From: Cytophagaceae bacterium
GTDB lineage: Bacteria; Bacteroidota; Bacteroidia; Cytophagales; Spirosomataceae
DNA: 27,376 bases
Direction: 5' to 3'
Assembly: GCA_027485075.1 (NCBI GenBank)
Contig: JAIXRT010000013.1
Span: 1-27,376, forward strand
The position numbers and the translations under genes were made by a program. Under the pieces are notes generated by a model. That model saw nothing but the letters and a program-made list of their open reading frames with translations, was not told the origin of the DNA and ran no database searches. Positions 1-8,514 of this stretch are shown in pieces. Position 1 is the first letter of the stretch. Each line of letters starts with the position of its first letter.

Positions 1-171
1 AATAGCTGATTTCCCTATTCCAGTGAATACAATCCTGCCGGATTGCGCGAGCAAATGTTCAACACAAGCTTCGAATTCGGAATCGATGGCTTGGCTTACA
101 AGCATGATGGCCTCCGCTTCCTGGGTTAAAACTTTTTTTGCTGTGGATTGAATATTTTTGCTTAATTTCAA
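1..171 (-). CDS. kdsD: Arabinose-5-phosphate isomerase, N-terminal fragment (KpsF/GutQ family)
   Basis: The first 57 residues of a sugar isomerase are visible; the gene runs off the left edge. KdsD interconverts ribulose-5-phosphate and arabinose-5-phosphate, the first step towards KDO, the inner sugar of lipopolysaccharide. The fragment ends in VFTGIGKSAI, the start of the SIS-domain signature of this family, preceded by a helical region (KKVLTQEAEAIMLVSQAI) typical of KpsF N-termini. No ATG fits: the only start that gives the usual MKLS-type N-terminus is TTG at 169-171, because the only other Met codon lies too far inside. A TAnnTTTG box at 194-201 lies 22 bases upstream and agrees with this start. 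The gene is divergent from recQ. Family call is firm; the TTG start is moderately sure. Confidence 0.8.
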   Translation of the reverse strand, partial: MKLSKNIQSTAKKVLTQEAEAIMLVSQAIDSEFEACVEHLLAQSGRIVFTGIGKSAI

Positions 172-193
172 TGTTAGTAAGGATTTCAGGGTT

Positions 194-201
194 CAAAGAT
201 A
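194..201 (-). promoter_or_regulatory. Bacteroidota -7 promoter box for kdsD
   Basis: TATCTTTG on the minus strand matches TAnnTTTG, the -7 element used by the primary sigma factor in Bacteroidota. It lies 22 bases before the proposed TTG start of kdsD. No clear TTG -33 element is seen at 19-21 bases upstream, so support is the box, its orientation and its spacing. Confidence 0.5.
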
Positions 202-255
202 AGACAATCAAAAGAATTCCGCTAAGAAAGAAACACAAACGCCACGATCAATCGT

Positions 256-2568
256 ATGACCAATTCCATTTCACCTGATGTTTTAAAAGAGCAACTCAAA
301 AAGACATTTGGCTTTAGCCAGTTTCGAGGTGAACAAGAGGCCATCATCCAAAATACCATAGCCGGAAACCATAGTTTTGTCCTAATGCCTACGGGTGCGG
401 GCAAATCTTTGTGCTACCAATTGCCAGCCATTGTGATGCCTGGTACGGCCATTGTCATTTCTCCATTAATTGCTTTGATGAAAAACCAGGTAGACCAAAT
501 GGTCGCATTTGGCATCAATGCTCAGTTTTTAAATTCGTCATTAAGTAGGGCCGAAATCAATCGCGTCAAAGCTGAGGTAATTAGCGGTGTGGTGAAGTTA
601 TTATACATTGCCCCTGAATCGTTGAATAAGCAGGAGAATTTAAACTTTCTCCAGCAAGCAAATATATCCTTTGTGGCCATTGATGAGGCGCATTGTATTT
701 CAGAATGGGGACATGATTTCCGTCCTGAGTATCGCAAGATTCGCACCATCATAGAAAACATCAATGCGAAATTGCCTATCATCGCATTGACAGCAACTGC
801 AACACCTAAAGTGCAGCAGGACATTCAAAAGACCTTAAATTTAGAAGATGCTACGGTGTTTAAGACATCGTTTAATCGGAAAAATCTATACTACGAAATA
901 CGCTCTAAGAAAGACATTGATAAGCAATTGATTCGCTATATCAAGGGTCATTCAGGCAAAGCAGGGATTATTTACTGCTTGAGCCGGAAGCGGGTAGAGG
1001 AAATTTCAGACTTGTTATTGGTGAATGGGATTAACGCCCTACCCTACCACGCCGGTTTAGATCCTCAAGTTCGTATGAGCAATCAAGAAGCTTTCTTGAA
1101 TGAGGAGGTTGATGTGATGGTTGCGACAATTGCTTTTGGTATGGGCATCGACAAGCCCGATGTGCGTTTTGTTATCCATTACGATGCACCCAAATCACTG
1201 GAAGGTTATTATCAAGAAACTGGTCGTGCAGGTCGCGATGGATTGGACGGTACCTGTATCTTGTTTTACACGTACGACGATATTCTCAAGCTTGATAAAT
1301 TCAATAAAGACAAAGCCGTTTCAGAAAAGGAAAATGCCAAATTGCTGTTAAGCGAAATGGTCTATTATGCCAATTTAGGGGTTTGTCGACGCAAGCAGCT
1401 ACTCAGCTATTTTGGTGAGCACATGGCTGAAAATTGTGGGTTTTGCGATAATTGCATGCACCCGACGGCTACATTCAAGGCAGAGAAAGAGGTTACTTGG
1501 GTCCTAGATGCCGTCAAACAAACAGGTGAAAAATTTGATGCAGAGCATTTGGCAGATGTATTGGAAGGCAAAAGCAATCAATATACCCAGAGCTATGAAC
1601 ATGAAAAGTTAAGTTGTTTTGGCGTTGGAGCGGTCGCCCCATGGAATGTCATTGAACCCGAGGAAGAGGAGGATGACGATGATGAGGAGGGAGATGACGA
1701 CGCCCCGAAAAAACCAAAATTACTTAAGAAATCTAAAAAAGAGCCAAATCCGGAGAGCCAAAAATCACCTTGGATTTCATTCATCAAGCAATTAGTGATT
1801 TATGATTTATTAGCGAAAGACATCGAAAATTATGGTGTCCTCAAACTAAATGATAAATCAGAGGCCTATTTAAAAGACTCATATCCGTTGACATTCTCAC
1901 GCGATCATGATTATGAGCAAGAAGCGATAACCGCTGAAAATGAGGAAGAAAATGCAGCATTAGGGGCGAAAGCATACGATGATGCCTTATTTGAAATATT
2001 AAAGACCCTTCGTAAAAAGGTAGCAAAGGAGAAAAATTTACCTCCTTATGTGATCTTCCAAGACCCATCCTTAGAGGAAATGGCTACGACTTATCCAACC
2101 ACCCAGGAAGAAATGGCGCAGATTAATGGCGTAGGTATGGGGAAAGTGGTGAAGTTTGGTAAGCAATTTCTGGATGCAATTATTCGGTATGTAGAAGAGA
2201 ACGAAATTGAGACTGCGAAGGAGGTCGTTGTTAAGTCGACTGTCAATAAATCCAAAATCAAGATTTATATCATTCAACAGGTCGATCGTAAGATTGATTT
2301 GGACTTGATCGCTGAGCAGAAAGAGTTAAGTATGACGGAATTGATCGAAGAGATTGAGACCATTTGTTATTCAGGCACGAAATTAAACTTAGATTATTTT
2401 ATCAATCAGGTCATTGAGCCGGATAAGCAAGATGAAATTTTTGAATATTTCATGTCGGCAGATACCGACAACATCGCTCAAGCGATGGATGAGTGTAATA
2501 TTGAGGATGTTAGTGAAGAAGAGTTGCGTTTAATGCGCATTAAGTTTTTGAGTGAATTAGCCAATTAA
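256..2568 (+). CDS. recQ: ATP-dependent DNA helicase RecQ
   Basis: RecQ is a 3'-5' DNA helicase of recombination and fork repair. The 770-residue product has the full superfamily 2 core: Walker A MPTGAGKS (K50), the DEAH box at 143-146 followed by CISEWGHDFRPEY, ALTATATP (motif III) and QETGRAGRDG (motif VI). The zinc-binding part of the RQC domain is intact, with C377, C394, C397 and C400. A winged-helix domain follows, interrupted at about residues 460-503 by an acidic then lysine-rich insertion (EEEEDDDDEEGDDD at its core). An HRDC-like segment lies near residues 600-655 and an extra C-terminal helical region follows. It opens a co-directional run and purD begins 4 bases after its stop. 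No strong Shine-Dalgarno is seen before the ATG. A TATTTTTG at 153-160 on the plus strand could be its -7 box, which is weakly supported. Confidence 0.96.
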   Translation: MTNSISPDVLKEQLKKTFGFSQFRGEQEAIIQNTIAGNHSFVLMPTGAGKSLCYQLPAIVMPGTAIVISPLIALMKNQVDQMVAFGINAQFLNSSLSRAEINRVKAEVISGVVKLLYIAPESLNKQENLNFLQQANISFVAIDEAHCISEWGHDFRPEYRKIRTIIENINAKLPIIALTATATPKVQQDIQKTLNLEDATVFKTSFNRKNLYYEIRSKKDIDKQLIRYIKGHSGKAGIIYCLSRKRVEEISDLLLVNGINALPYHAGLDPQVRMSNQEAFLNEEVDVMVATIAFGMGIDKPDVRFVIHYDAPKSLEGYYQETGRAGRDGLDGTCILFYTYDDILKLDKFNKDKAVSEKENAKLLLSEMVYYANLGVCRRKQLLSYFGEHMAENCGFCDNCMHPTATFKAEKEVTWVLDAVKQTGEKFDAEHLADVLEGKSNQYTQSYEHEKLSCFGVGAVAPWNVIEPEEEEDDDDEEGDDDAPKKPKLLKKSKKEPNPESQKSPWISFIKQLVIYDLLAKDIENYGVLKLNDKSEAYLKDSYPLTFSRDHDYEQEAITAENEEENAALGAKAYDDALFEILKTLRKKVAKEKNLPPYVIFQDPSLEEMATTYPTTQEEMAQINGVGMGKVVKFGKQFLDAIIRYVEENEIETAKEVVVKSTVNKSKIKIYIIQQVDRKIDLDLIAEQKELSMTELIEEIETICYSGTKLNLDYFINQVIEPDKQDEIFEYFMSADTDNIAQAMDECNIEDVSEEELRLMRIKFLSELAN

Positions 2569-2572
2569 ATTT

Positions 2573-3859
2573 ATGAATGTTTTAATTATCGGGTCAGGTG
2601 GTCGTGAACATGCATTTGCGTGGAAGGTTTCCCAAAGCCCATTACTAAGTAGTTTATTTATTGCCCCAGGGAATCCGGGGACTGCCAGTTTAGGCACAAA
2701 TTTACCGATTGGAGTGGCGGATTTGGAAGGAATCGTTCGCGTAATCAGAGAAAACCACATTGAATTAGTGGTGGTCGGACCTGAGGAACCGCTTGTCAAA
2801 GGCGTTCGTGATTTTATCGAATCACAGGACGACTTAAAACACGTGGGAATCGTGGGCCCTGGAGCCGCGGGAGCGCAATTAGAAGGGAGTAAAGACTTTT
2901 CTAAAAAATTCATGCACACGCATGGTGTGCCTACGGCAGCATCAGAAACATTTACTAAAGATACCATTGAGGCTGGATTAGCCTATTTGGAGAAACAATC
3001 ATTACCTATCGTATTAAAAGCGGATGGCCTTGCAGCAGGTAAAGGGGTCATCATTGCACAAACATTAGCAGAGGCACAAACAGCATTGTCAGAAATGTTG
3101 TTGGATTCGAAGTTTGGTGCGGCGTCGGATAAGGTTGTCATTGAGCAATTTTTACGTGGCATTGAATTATCTGTTTTTGTATTAACGGATGGTGAAAATT
3201 ATGTGGTTTTACCTGAAGCAAAAGATTACAAACGGATTGGAGAAAATGATGAAGGCTTGAATACGGGAGGAATGGGTGCTGTTTCTCCGGTACCATTTGC
3301 TACGGCCAAATTCATGGAAGTGGTAGACCAAAAAGTAATCAAGCCTACGCTTGCTGGATTGCAGAAAGAAGGCATTCCGTATCAAGGGTTTATTTTTATT
3401 GGCTTAATGAATCACGAAGGGGAACCTTATGTGATTGAGTATAATGCACGGATGGGTGATCCTGAAACCGAGGTAGTCTTACCTAGAATCGAATCGGATT
3501 TCTTATCTTTACTGCTTGCGGCTGCGCGAGGGACCTTAAATGAGGAACAAATTCAAATCTCAGAGCAATTTGCGGTGACGACCATGGTAGTTGCTGGCGG
3601 TTACCCAGAGGAATACCGTAAGGGTGATGTGATTTCAGGATTGGATCAAGTAGCAGACGCGTTAATCTTCCAAGCGGGAACGCGGGAAGAAAATGGACAA
3701 ATTTTGACTAGTGGGGGGCGAGTAATTGCACTCACAGCAACTTCAAATACCCTGGAGAAGGCGATACAAAAGTCTCAAAAGGCGGCCCAGTCGGTCCAAT
3801 TTGAAGGTAAAAACTTTAGAAGAGATATTGGTCTCGACATCCTGCGTTACAAAGGATAA
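2573..3859 (+). CDS. purD: Phosphoribosylamine-glycine ligase (GARS)
   Basis: PurD ligates glycine to 5-phosphoribosylamine using ATP, the second step of de novo purine synthesis, in the cytoplasm. The 428 residues match the usual family length. The N-terminus has the glycine-rich GSGGREHAFAW motif. The ATP-grasp domain shows LKADGLAAGKGV, NTGGMGAVSP and the metal/ATP site EYNARMGDPETEVVLPR. The C-terminal domain contains VVAGGYPEEYRKGD, also standard for GARS. The start is 4 bases after the recQ stop, which implies co-transcription and possibly translational coupling. ricT follows after 23 bases. Nothing is unusual. Confidence 0.97.
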   Translation: MNVLIIGSGGREHAFAWKVSQSPLLSSLFIAPGNPGTASLGTNLPIGVADLEGIVRVIRENHIELVVVGPEEPLVKGVRDFIESQDDLKHVGIVGPGAAGAQLEGSKDFSKKFMHTHGVPTAASETFTKDTIEAGLAYLEKQSLPIVLKADGLAAGKGVIIAQTLAEAQTALSEMLLDSKFGAASDKVVIEQFLRGIELSVFVLTDGENYVVLPEAKDYKRIGENDEGLNTGGMGAVSPVPFATAKFMEVVDQKVIKPTLAGLQKEGIPYQGFIFIGLMNHEGEPYVIEYNARMGDPETEVVLPRIESDFLSLLLAAARGTLNEEQIQISEQFAVTTMVVAGGYPEEYRKGDVISGLDQVADALIFQAGTREENGQILTSGGRVIALTATSNTLEKAIQKSQKAAQSVQFEGKNFRRDIGLDILRYKG

Positions 3860-3882
3860 GCGATCGATGGAATCAATAAATT

Positions 3883-5364
3883 ATGGCATGTAAATCGTGT
3901 TCAACAGGATCTTGCGGATCCAAAGGTGTAGAAGGAGAAGTTGTTTCAGGCTGCCAAAGTAATGGCGGTTGTGGAACAGGTGGCTGCAATAAAATGAATG
4001 TTTTTGATTGGCTGTCCGACTTGGATGTCCCTCAATTTCAACGTTTTCATGTCGTAGAGGTTAAATTCAAAGGAGGCAGGAAAGAATATTTCCGAAATTC
4101 AAATGGCCTGATGTTGCATACAGGAGATGCCATCATGGTGGAATCTACTTCGGGGATTCATCTCGGTGTTGTTTCATTGCAAGGTGAATTAGTTCGTTTG
4201 CAATTGATGAAAAAATCGATCAAAGACGATGATAATTTGAAAAATATCATTCGAATTGCAAGCGAAAAAGATCTCGAAAAACACACCCAAATGATTGCGC
4301 GCGATTTGCCTACGATGTATCGGGGCCGACAAATCATCGGGGATCTTAAATTAAACATGAAGCTTTCGGATGTCGAATTTCAATCTGATGGAACGAAAGC
4401 AATCTTTTACTATTCGTCAGAGGACCGTGTCGATTTTCGCGAGTTGATCAAGTTATTAGCCACCGAATTTAAAGTTCGTGTGGAAATGAAACAGATTTCT
4501 TCGCGTCAAGAGGCGGGCCGTTTAGGTGGCATTGGCGTTTGTGGACGCGAATTGTGCTGTTCGACTTGGCTCACCGACTTTAAAAATGTAACCACTTCGG
4601 CGGCTCGATATCAAAATTTATCCCTAAATCCGGTTAAGTTAAGTGGCCAATGTGGTCGCTTAAAATGTTGTTTAAACTACGAGCTAGAAACGTACATGGA
4701 TGCGCTAAAAAGCATCCCAACGATTGAAGGACGATTAAAAACGAAAAAAGGAGAAGCCATCTTACAGAAGACAGATATCTTCAAACGTATGATGTGGTTT
4801 GGCATTGTGGGCGAGGAAGCGATTTGGATCCCTGTCAGCTGTGATCGTGTCAAAGAAATCATTGACTTAAATAAAAAAGGCATCATACCTGAGTCATTCA
4901 GTGACTTAAATCCGGATGCACCTGTTGTTGAAAAGCCTAGCTTATCTGAATTAAATTCAGATTTGGAACGGATGGACAAAAAATACGGTGGCAAAAAACC
5001 GGGAGCCGGAAACGGAAAAGGTGGAAATCGTGGCGGACGTGATCGCTTTGAAAATAGAGGTCCACGTCCAGATCGTGGTCCGAGACCAGATAACCGCGGA
5101 CCAAAACCAGCAGGCGAAAATCCAAGTACCGATGGTGCTACTCCGGAAAATCGTGGTCCTAGACCTGAAAGAGGGCCGAGACCTGATAACCGAGGTCCAC
5201 GGCCAGAGCGCGCACCGCAACCGAACGCAGATGCAAATCCATCAGCTGAAGGTGGGGCATCGGACGGAACGGGCCAACCGAAACCCTTCAAAAAGAAATT
5301 TAAGAAGAAATTCAAACCAAGACCGCCACGTGAAGGTGGATCTTCTGAAGCCCCATCAGCCTAA
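3883..5364 (+). CDS. ricT: RicT/PSP1-family iron-sulfur protein with long RGP-rich tail
   Basis: The core is a PSP1 domain protein of the RicT (YaaT) family. In Bacillus, RicT forms an Fe-S complex with RicA and RicF that acts with RNase Y; the role in Bacteroidota is not settled. The N-terminus is cysteine-rich (CKSCSTGSCGSKG, then GCGTGGCNKMNVFDWL), the usual form in Bacteroidota. The PSP1 core carries GVCGRELCC (C220, C225, C226) and QCGRLKCC (C257, C262, C263), likely cluster ligands. From about residue 367 to the end at 493 the protein is low-complexity: glycine/lysine, then six RGP[RK]P units, then a basic end (KPFKKKFKKKFKPRPP). The tail is probably disordered and nucleic-acid binding, by composition only. 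gldH starts 6 bases after the stop, a common pairing in Bacteroidota. Confidence 0.9.
   Translation: MACKSCSTGSCGSKGVEGEVVSGCQSNGGCGTGGCNKMNVFDWLSDLDVPQFQRFHVVEVKFKGGRKEYFRNSNGLMLHTGDAIMVESTSGIHLGVVSLQGELVRLQLMKKSIKDDDNLKNIIRIASEKDLEKHTQMIARDLPTMYRGRQIIGDLKLNMKLSDVEFQSDGTKAIFYYSSEDRVDFRELIKLLATEFKVRVEMKQISSRQEAGRLGGIGVCGRELCCSTWLTDFKNVTTSAARYQNLSLNPVKLSGQCGRLKCCLNYELETYMDALKSIPTIEGRLKTKKGEAILQKTDIFKRMMWFGIVGEEAIWIPVSCDRVKEIIDLNKKGIIPESFSDLNPDAPVVEKPSLSELNSDLERMDKKYGGKKPGAGNGKGGNRGGRDRFENRGPRPDRGPRPDNRGPKPAGENPSTDGATPENRGPRPERGPRPDNRGPRPERAPQPNADANPSAEGGASDGTGQPKPFKKKFKKKFKPRPPREGGSSEAPSA
5056..5205 (+). repeat. Imperfect tandem repeat encoding RGP[RK]P units in the RicT tail
   Basis: Six RGPRP or RGPKP units are encoded here (residues about 392-441), separated by D/E/N and one non-repeat spacer (AGENPSTDGATPEN). 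The units use different synonymous codons (cgt/aga/cga for Arg, ggt/gga/ggg for Gly), so the repeat is kept at protein level and not as a recent DNA duplication. Confidence 0.7.
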
Positions 5365-5370
5365 ATTGAA

Positions 5371-5853
5371 ATGAAAATAACCTTTAACATTTTATGGGTT
5401 ATGGGATTGATAAGCGTCCTGAGTAGCTCTTGTCAGTCGGACGCCGTTTTTGACCAATCTGAATCGTTGGCTGAACATGGATGGGTACAAAAAAAACAAA
5501 TTACCTTCCCTTTCGAAATTCAGGATACGACGAAGACCTATGATTTACAGGTAGCCATGCGACAGTCAAACGACTATCCATTTTACAATTTATACTTTAA
5601 TTGTAGGCTCGTTCAAGAAAATAAAGGCGTGTGGAAAAAAGCTTTCGCGGAAGCCATTTTATATGACCCCAAAACGGGTAAGCCAAAAGGTGGTGGCGTG
5701 GGTGATATGTATAGCCATTCCTATACGATTTTAAAGGGATTGAAATTCCCGCGTCGCGGAAAATACCAGGTGGAATTGGAACAATACATGCGAACCGATA
5801 CGCTCGTTGGCGTCGTCTCAGTTGGCGCCTCATTAGTCCCTAGCACGAATTAA
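5371..5853 (+). CDS. gldH: Gliding motility lipoprotein GldH
   Basis: GldH is a lipoprotein needed for gliding motility in Flavobacterium and is conserved across Bacteroidota. The 160 residues fit the family length. The N-terminus has a hydrophobic signal sequence ending in VLSSSC, so Cys21 is the probable lipidation site. The body shows family features: an early FDQSESL segment, a W followed by a beta-rich domain, SNDYPFYNLYF, and a C-terminal RRGKYQVELEQYMR strand. It sits 6 bases after ricT and 2 bases before the Lrp-type gene, so all three are probably on one transcript. Family assignment rests on length, lipobox, motif pattern and neighbourhood. Confidence 0.85.
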   Translation: MKITFNILWVMGLISVLSSSCQSDAVFDQSESLAEHGWVQKKQITFPFEIQDTTKTYDLQVAMRQSNDYPFYNLYFNCRLVQENKGVWKKAFAEAILYDPKTGKPKGGGVGDMYSHSYTILKGLKFPRRGKYQVELEQYMRTDTLVGVVSVGASLVPSTN

Positions 5854-5855
5854 CC

Positions 5856-6338
5856 ATGGCCAAGATAGACGATATTGATAAGCAAATTTTGGCATTTCTG
5901 CATGAAGATGCATTCTTATCGAATAAGGAAATGGCTGCGCGACTGGGTATGAGTGCGACACCCGTGCATGAGCGAATTAAACGCATGGAAAAAGAGGGGG
6001 TTATTACGGGTTACCGTGCTATGATTAATCCCAATAAACTAGGCAAATCGCTAACCGTGTTTTGCGACATATCGTTGAAAGAGCATGCGGCGGACTATTT
6101 GAAACAATTTGAGACCGACGTTATGTCGTTGCTAGAAGTTCAAGAGTGTTATTGCGTTTCCGGACATAGTGATTTTTTGTTGAAAATCGTGGTTTCTGAC
6201 ATGGATGAATACCGGAATTTTATTTTACATAAATTGGCCAGCATCAAAAATATTGGTAATGCGCAGAGCCATTTTGTGATGAATCAAATACAAAATGAGC
6301 AAATTTTACCTTGGCTAAATCAAGGAAAAAAAGAATAA
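5856..6338 (+). CDS. Lrp/AsnC-family transcriptional regulator
   Basis: A 160-residue one-domain-plus-sensor regulator. The N-terminal winged helix-turn-helix is clear (IDKQILAFLHEDAFLSNKEM, then RLGMSATPVHERIKRMEKEG). Residues from about 65 form the RAM/ligand-binding alpha-beta domain (QECYCVSGHSDFLLKIVV). Such proteins form octamers and sense amino acids or related ligands. The start lies 2 bases after the gldH stop. It directly precedes the efflux operon, so local control of that operon is possible, but the sequence does not show it. Downstream there are 76 non-coding bases before the adaptor gene. Confidence 0.93.
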   Translation: MAKIDDIDKQILAFLHEDAFLSNKEMAARLGMSATPVHERIKRMEKEGVITGYRAMINPNKLGKSLTVFCDISLKEHAADYLKQFETDVMSLLEVQECYCVSGHSDFLLKIVVSDMDEYRNFILHKLASIKNIGNAQSHFVMNQIQNEQILPWLNQGKKE

Positions 6339-6414
6339 ACCTATAATTGAGGATAGCCTGCTAAGCAAAACTCATTAACTTAAATTTTGATTTAAACCGT
6401 TTGACTATAAACAC

Positions 6415-7497
6415 ATGAATAAAGTAACGAAATCGATCCTTGGAGTTTTGATCGTAGGCCTCGTTTTAGGACTAGCCTTTTATCCCAAAATCAAAAAATC
6501 TTTCAGCAAAGAAAAAACGGAAGATTCCAAAAAAGACAAGAATGGCAAAGGAGGAAAGACTGCCGTTGTCGTTACTGTGGTTAAATCCACACGTTTGGAT
6601 GATTTGATCAGTTCGACAGGGTCTATATTGGCCAACGAGGAAGTTGAGGTGCGCTCTGAAATCGCAGGAAGAATTATCTTATTAAACATTAAAGAAGGCG
6701 ATGTTGTCAAAAAAGGAACCGTGTTATTCCGCATCAATGATGACGATTTACAAGCCCGATTACGCAAATTAGGTTTCAACAAGAAATTAGCGGAGGATAA
6801 TGAGGCTCGCCAAAAAGTCCTTTTACAAAAAGAAGCTATTTCGCAACGCGAATATGACATTGCGGTCAACTCCGTGAATACGATATCAGCAGATATCGAA
6901 GACTTGAAAGCACAAATCTTAAAAACTACAGTATTGGCTCCTTTCTCTGGGACCGTTGGCTTCCGTTATGTTTCACTAGGAAGTTACATTTCCCCAGCTA
7001 CGCGAATTGCCACATTAACGAATACCAATCCTGCAAAAATCGAGTTCTCGATTCCAGCGAAATACGCTACGGCGATTCGCAAAGGAAGCACGATCGAATT
7101 TGTGACGGAAAGCGAAGAAAAAATGTACCGTGGAAATGTGTATGCTATCGATCCTAAAATTGATCCATTAACACGTACACTTCAAATTCGTGCCCTAGCG
7201 CCGAACCCATCAGGTAGTTTGGTTCCAGGAGCTTTCGCGAAAGTAAACTTAATTTTAAAAACGAAGGGTAGTGCCATATTAGTGCCTACTGAGGCTGTCG
7301 TTCCGGAGGCGAAAGGTAACCGTGTTTTCGTGGTTAAGAATGGAAAATCAATTCCTGTCAAAGTGGAATTGGGGAATCGTGGCGAGAAAAATGTAGAGAT
7401 TCTTTCTGGCTTGAGTATCGGAGATACGTTGATCACCAATGGTATCATACAGGTGAAACCAGACGGCGAAGTTGAAATCAAAGAAGTTCTTCAATAA
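6415..7497 (+). CDS. RND efflux periplasmic adaptor subunit (membrane fusion protein)
   Basis: The protein links an inner-membrane RND pump to an outer-membrane channel. The 360 residues have one N-terminal membrane segment (about 6-23) and a lysine-rich linker. Then come a lipoyl half (VEVRSEIAGRIILLNIKEGD), a short alpha-hairpin (about 105-160), the second lipoyl half (VLAPFSGTVGFRYVSLGSY), a beta-barrel domain and a membrane-proximal domain (LVPTEAVVPEAKGNRVFVV). The N-terminus has no lipobox, so it is anchored by the transmembrane helix. A glycosyltransferase gene separates it from its pump. No outer-membrane TolC-type gene is present in the window. A TAAATTTTG at 6381-6389 resembles a -7 box with one extra base. 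Confidence 0.93.
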   Translation: MNKVTKSILGVLIVGLVLGLAFYPKIKKSFSKEKTEDSKKDKNGKGGKTAVVVTVVKSTRLDDLISSTGSILANEEVEVRSEIAGRIILLNIKEGDVVKKGTVLFRINDDDLQARLRKLGFNKKLAEDNEARQKVLLQKEAISQREYDIAVNSVNTISADIEDLKAQILKTTVLAPFSGTVGFRYVSLGSYISPATRIATLTNTNPAKIEFSIPAKYATAIRKGSTIEFVTESEEKMYRGNVYAIDPKIDPLTRTLQIRALAPNPSGSLVPGAFAKVNLILKTKGSAILVPTEAVVPEAKGNRVFVVKNGKSIPVKVELGNRGEKNVEILSGLSIGDTLITNGIIQVKPDGEVEIKEVLQ

Positions 7498-7503
7498 GGA
7501 ATC

Positions 7504-8511
7504 ATGCCTTGGAAATGGTCAGTTTGGCAATATAAATGGCGGAAGCTAGCACATGTGCTAGCAGCTCAAATTGCCTATGTCCGTATGTATGTCCAGATTC
7601 GAATACATAAAAACCAACGACCAAACGATACGTTAATTGGGATATTACTTGCTGAACATCTTGGAGATATCGTTGCAGCTGAACCGATTATCGATGCATT
7701 AATGAAGAAATTTCCTCAAGCAAAAATTGCTTGGATTGTTAAACCGGCCTTTCGGGCTTTACTTGAAAATCACCCAAAAATCGAATGGCTAATTGACGAA
7801 CCAAGTGTATTGTTTAGCATGTATGTAACGAAAAAACATCCGTTTGATGTGTTTTACAATTTACATATGAATGACCTACGGAGTGACGCGTTTTTTCCGG
7901 GTAGGTTTCTAGAGAATCCAAAAGCCAGTGCACTTGGATTAACTAAAGTAAATTACTTGCACCAGTTTAACCTATTAGAAGTTGTGTCGCAATTGGCCGA
8001 TCTGGGAAAATTAGCTGGCTATCCCCATGTCTACCTTGAAAAAGGCACAAAAAACACCTTTTTGAATAAACCTTACTGGGTTATGCATCGTAAATCAAAT
8101 GCTCAAATGCGCGATTGGCAAGATCATTTATGGTGTCAGCTGCTTGATCAAATCATCGCAGAAAATGATGTTGACATCGTAGAAATAGGCGTTATTGAAC
8201 CGCTTGCCTATCAATCACCAAAATTCCGCTCCCTTGTGGGGAAAACATCGCTTCGTGAAACATTAGCGATTGTGCGCGATGCGGAGTATTTCATTGGCGT
8301 GGAATCAGGTCCCGCACATATTGCGAATGCGTTTCGTATACCTGCGCTGATTCTTTGCGGCCGATTTGTGAATTTCGACCGATATAATGTGTATTCGGGC
8401 GCTTATCAACATGATGGGATTGCTCGGATAGTTTTTAATTCTACTGGCACAGCGTCTGAATTAACATTCGAGGACGTTTATGCCCAATTACCTCAAAAAA
8501 ACCTAGCTTAA
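7504..8511 (+). CDS. Glycosyltransferase family 9 (heptosyltransferase-like)
   Basis: GT9 enzymes add heptose or related sugars to the LPS core from nucleotide-activated donors. The 335 residues show both halves of the GT-B fold: GILLAEHLGDIVAAEPIIDAL near residue 40, and the C-terminal donor-site motif GVESGPAHIANAF (265-277). The N-terminus is basic and amphipathic, suggesting membrane association. A good Shine-Dalgarno (aagga) lies 4 bases before the ATG. It is 6 bases after the adaptor stop and 3 bases before the pump start, so it is firmly inside the efflux operon. That position is unusual. Sugar and acceptor cannot be told from the sequence. Confidence 0.88.
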   Translation: MPWKWSVWQYKWRKLAHVLAAQIAYVRMYVQIRIHKNQRPNDTLIGILLAEHLGDIVAAEPIIDALMKKFPQAKIAWIVKPAFRALLENHPKIEWLIDEPSVLFSMYVTKKHPFDVFYNLHMNDLRSDAFFPGRFLENPKASALGLTKVNYLHQFNLLEVVSQLADLGKLAGYPHVYLEKGTKNTFLNKPYWVMHRKSNAQMRDWQDHLWCQLLDQIIAENDVDIVEIGVIEPLAYQSPKFRSLVGKTSLRETLAIVRDAEYFIGVESGPAHIANAFRIPALILCGRFVNFDRYNVYSGAYQHDGIARIVFNSTGTASELTFEDVYAQLPQKNLA

Positions 8512-8514
8512 CAT

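Noticed and set aside
1654..1704. Acidic GAR-rich stretch in recQ as a frameshift or tandem-repeat expansion
   Set aside because: The frame is intact on both sides, with conserved winged-helix sequence resuming at residue 504. No unit is repeated exactly.
4677..5315. Long antisense open frame opposite the ricT 3' region
   Set aside because: It is the complement of the RGP-repeat tail and shows only proline/leucine/serine low complexity. The sense frame has clear PSP1 motifs, and the repeat composition explains the lack of stops.
4988..5374. Second plus-strand frame overlapping the ricT tail
   Set aside because: Its composition mirrors the repeat in another frame, and it has no independent start signal or known motif.
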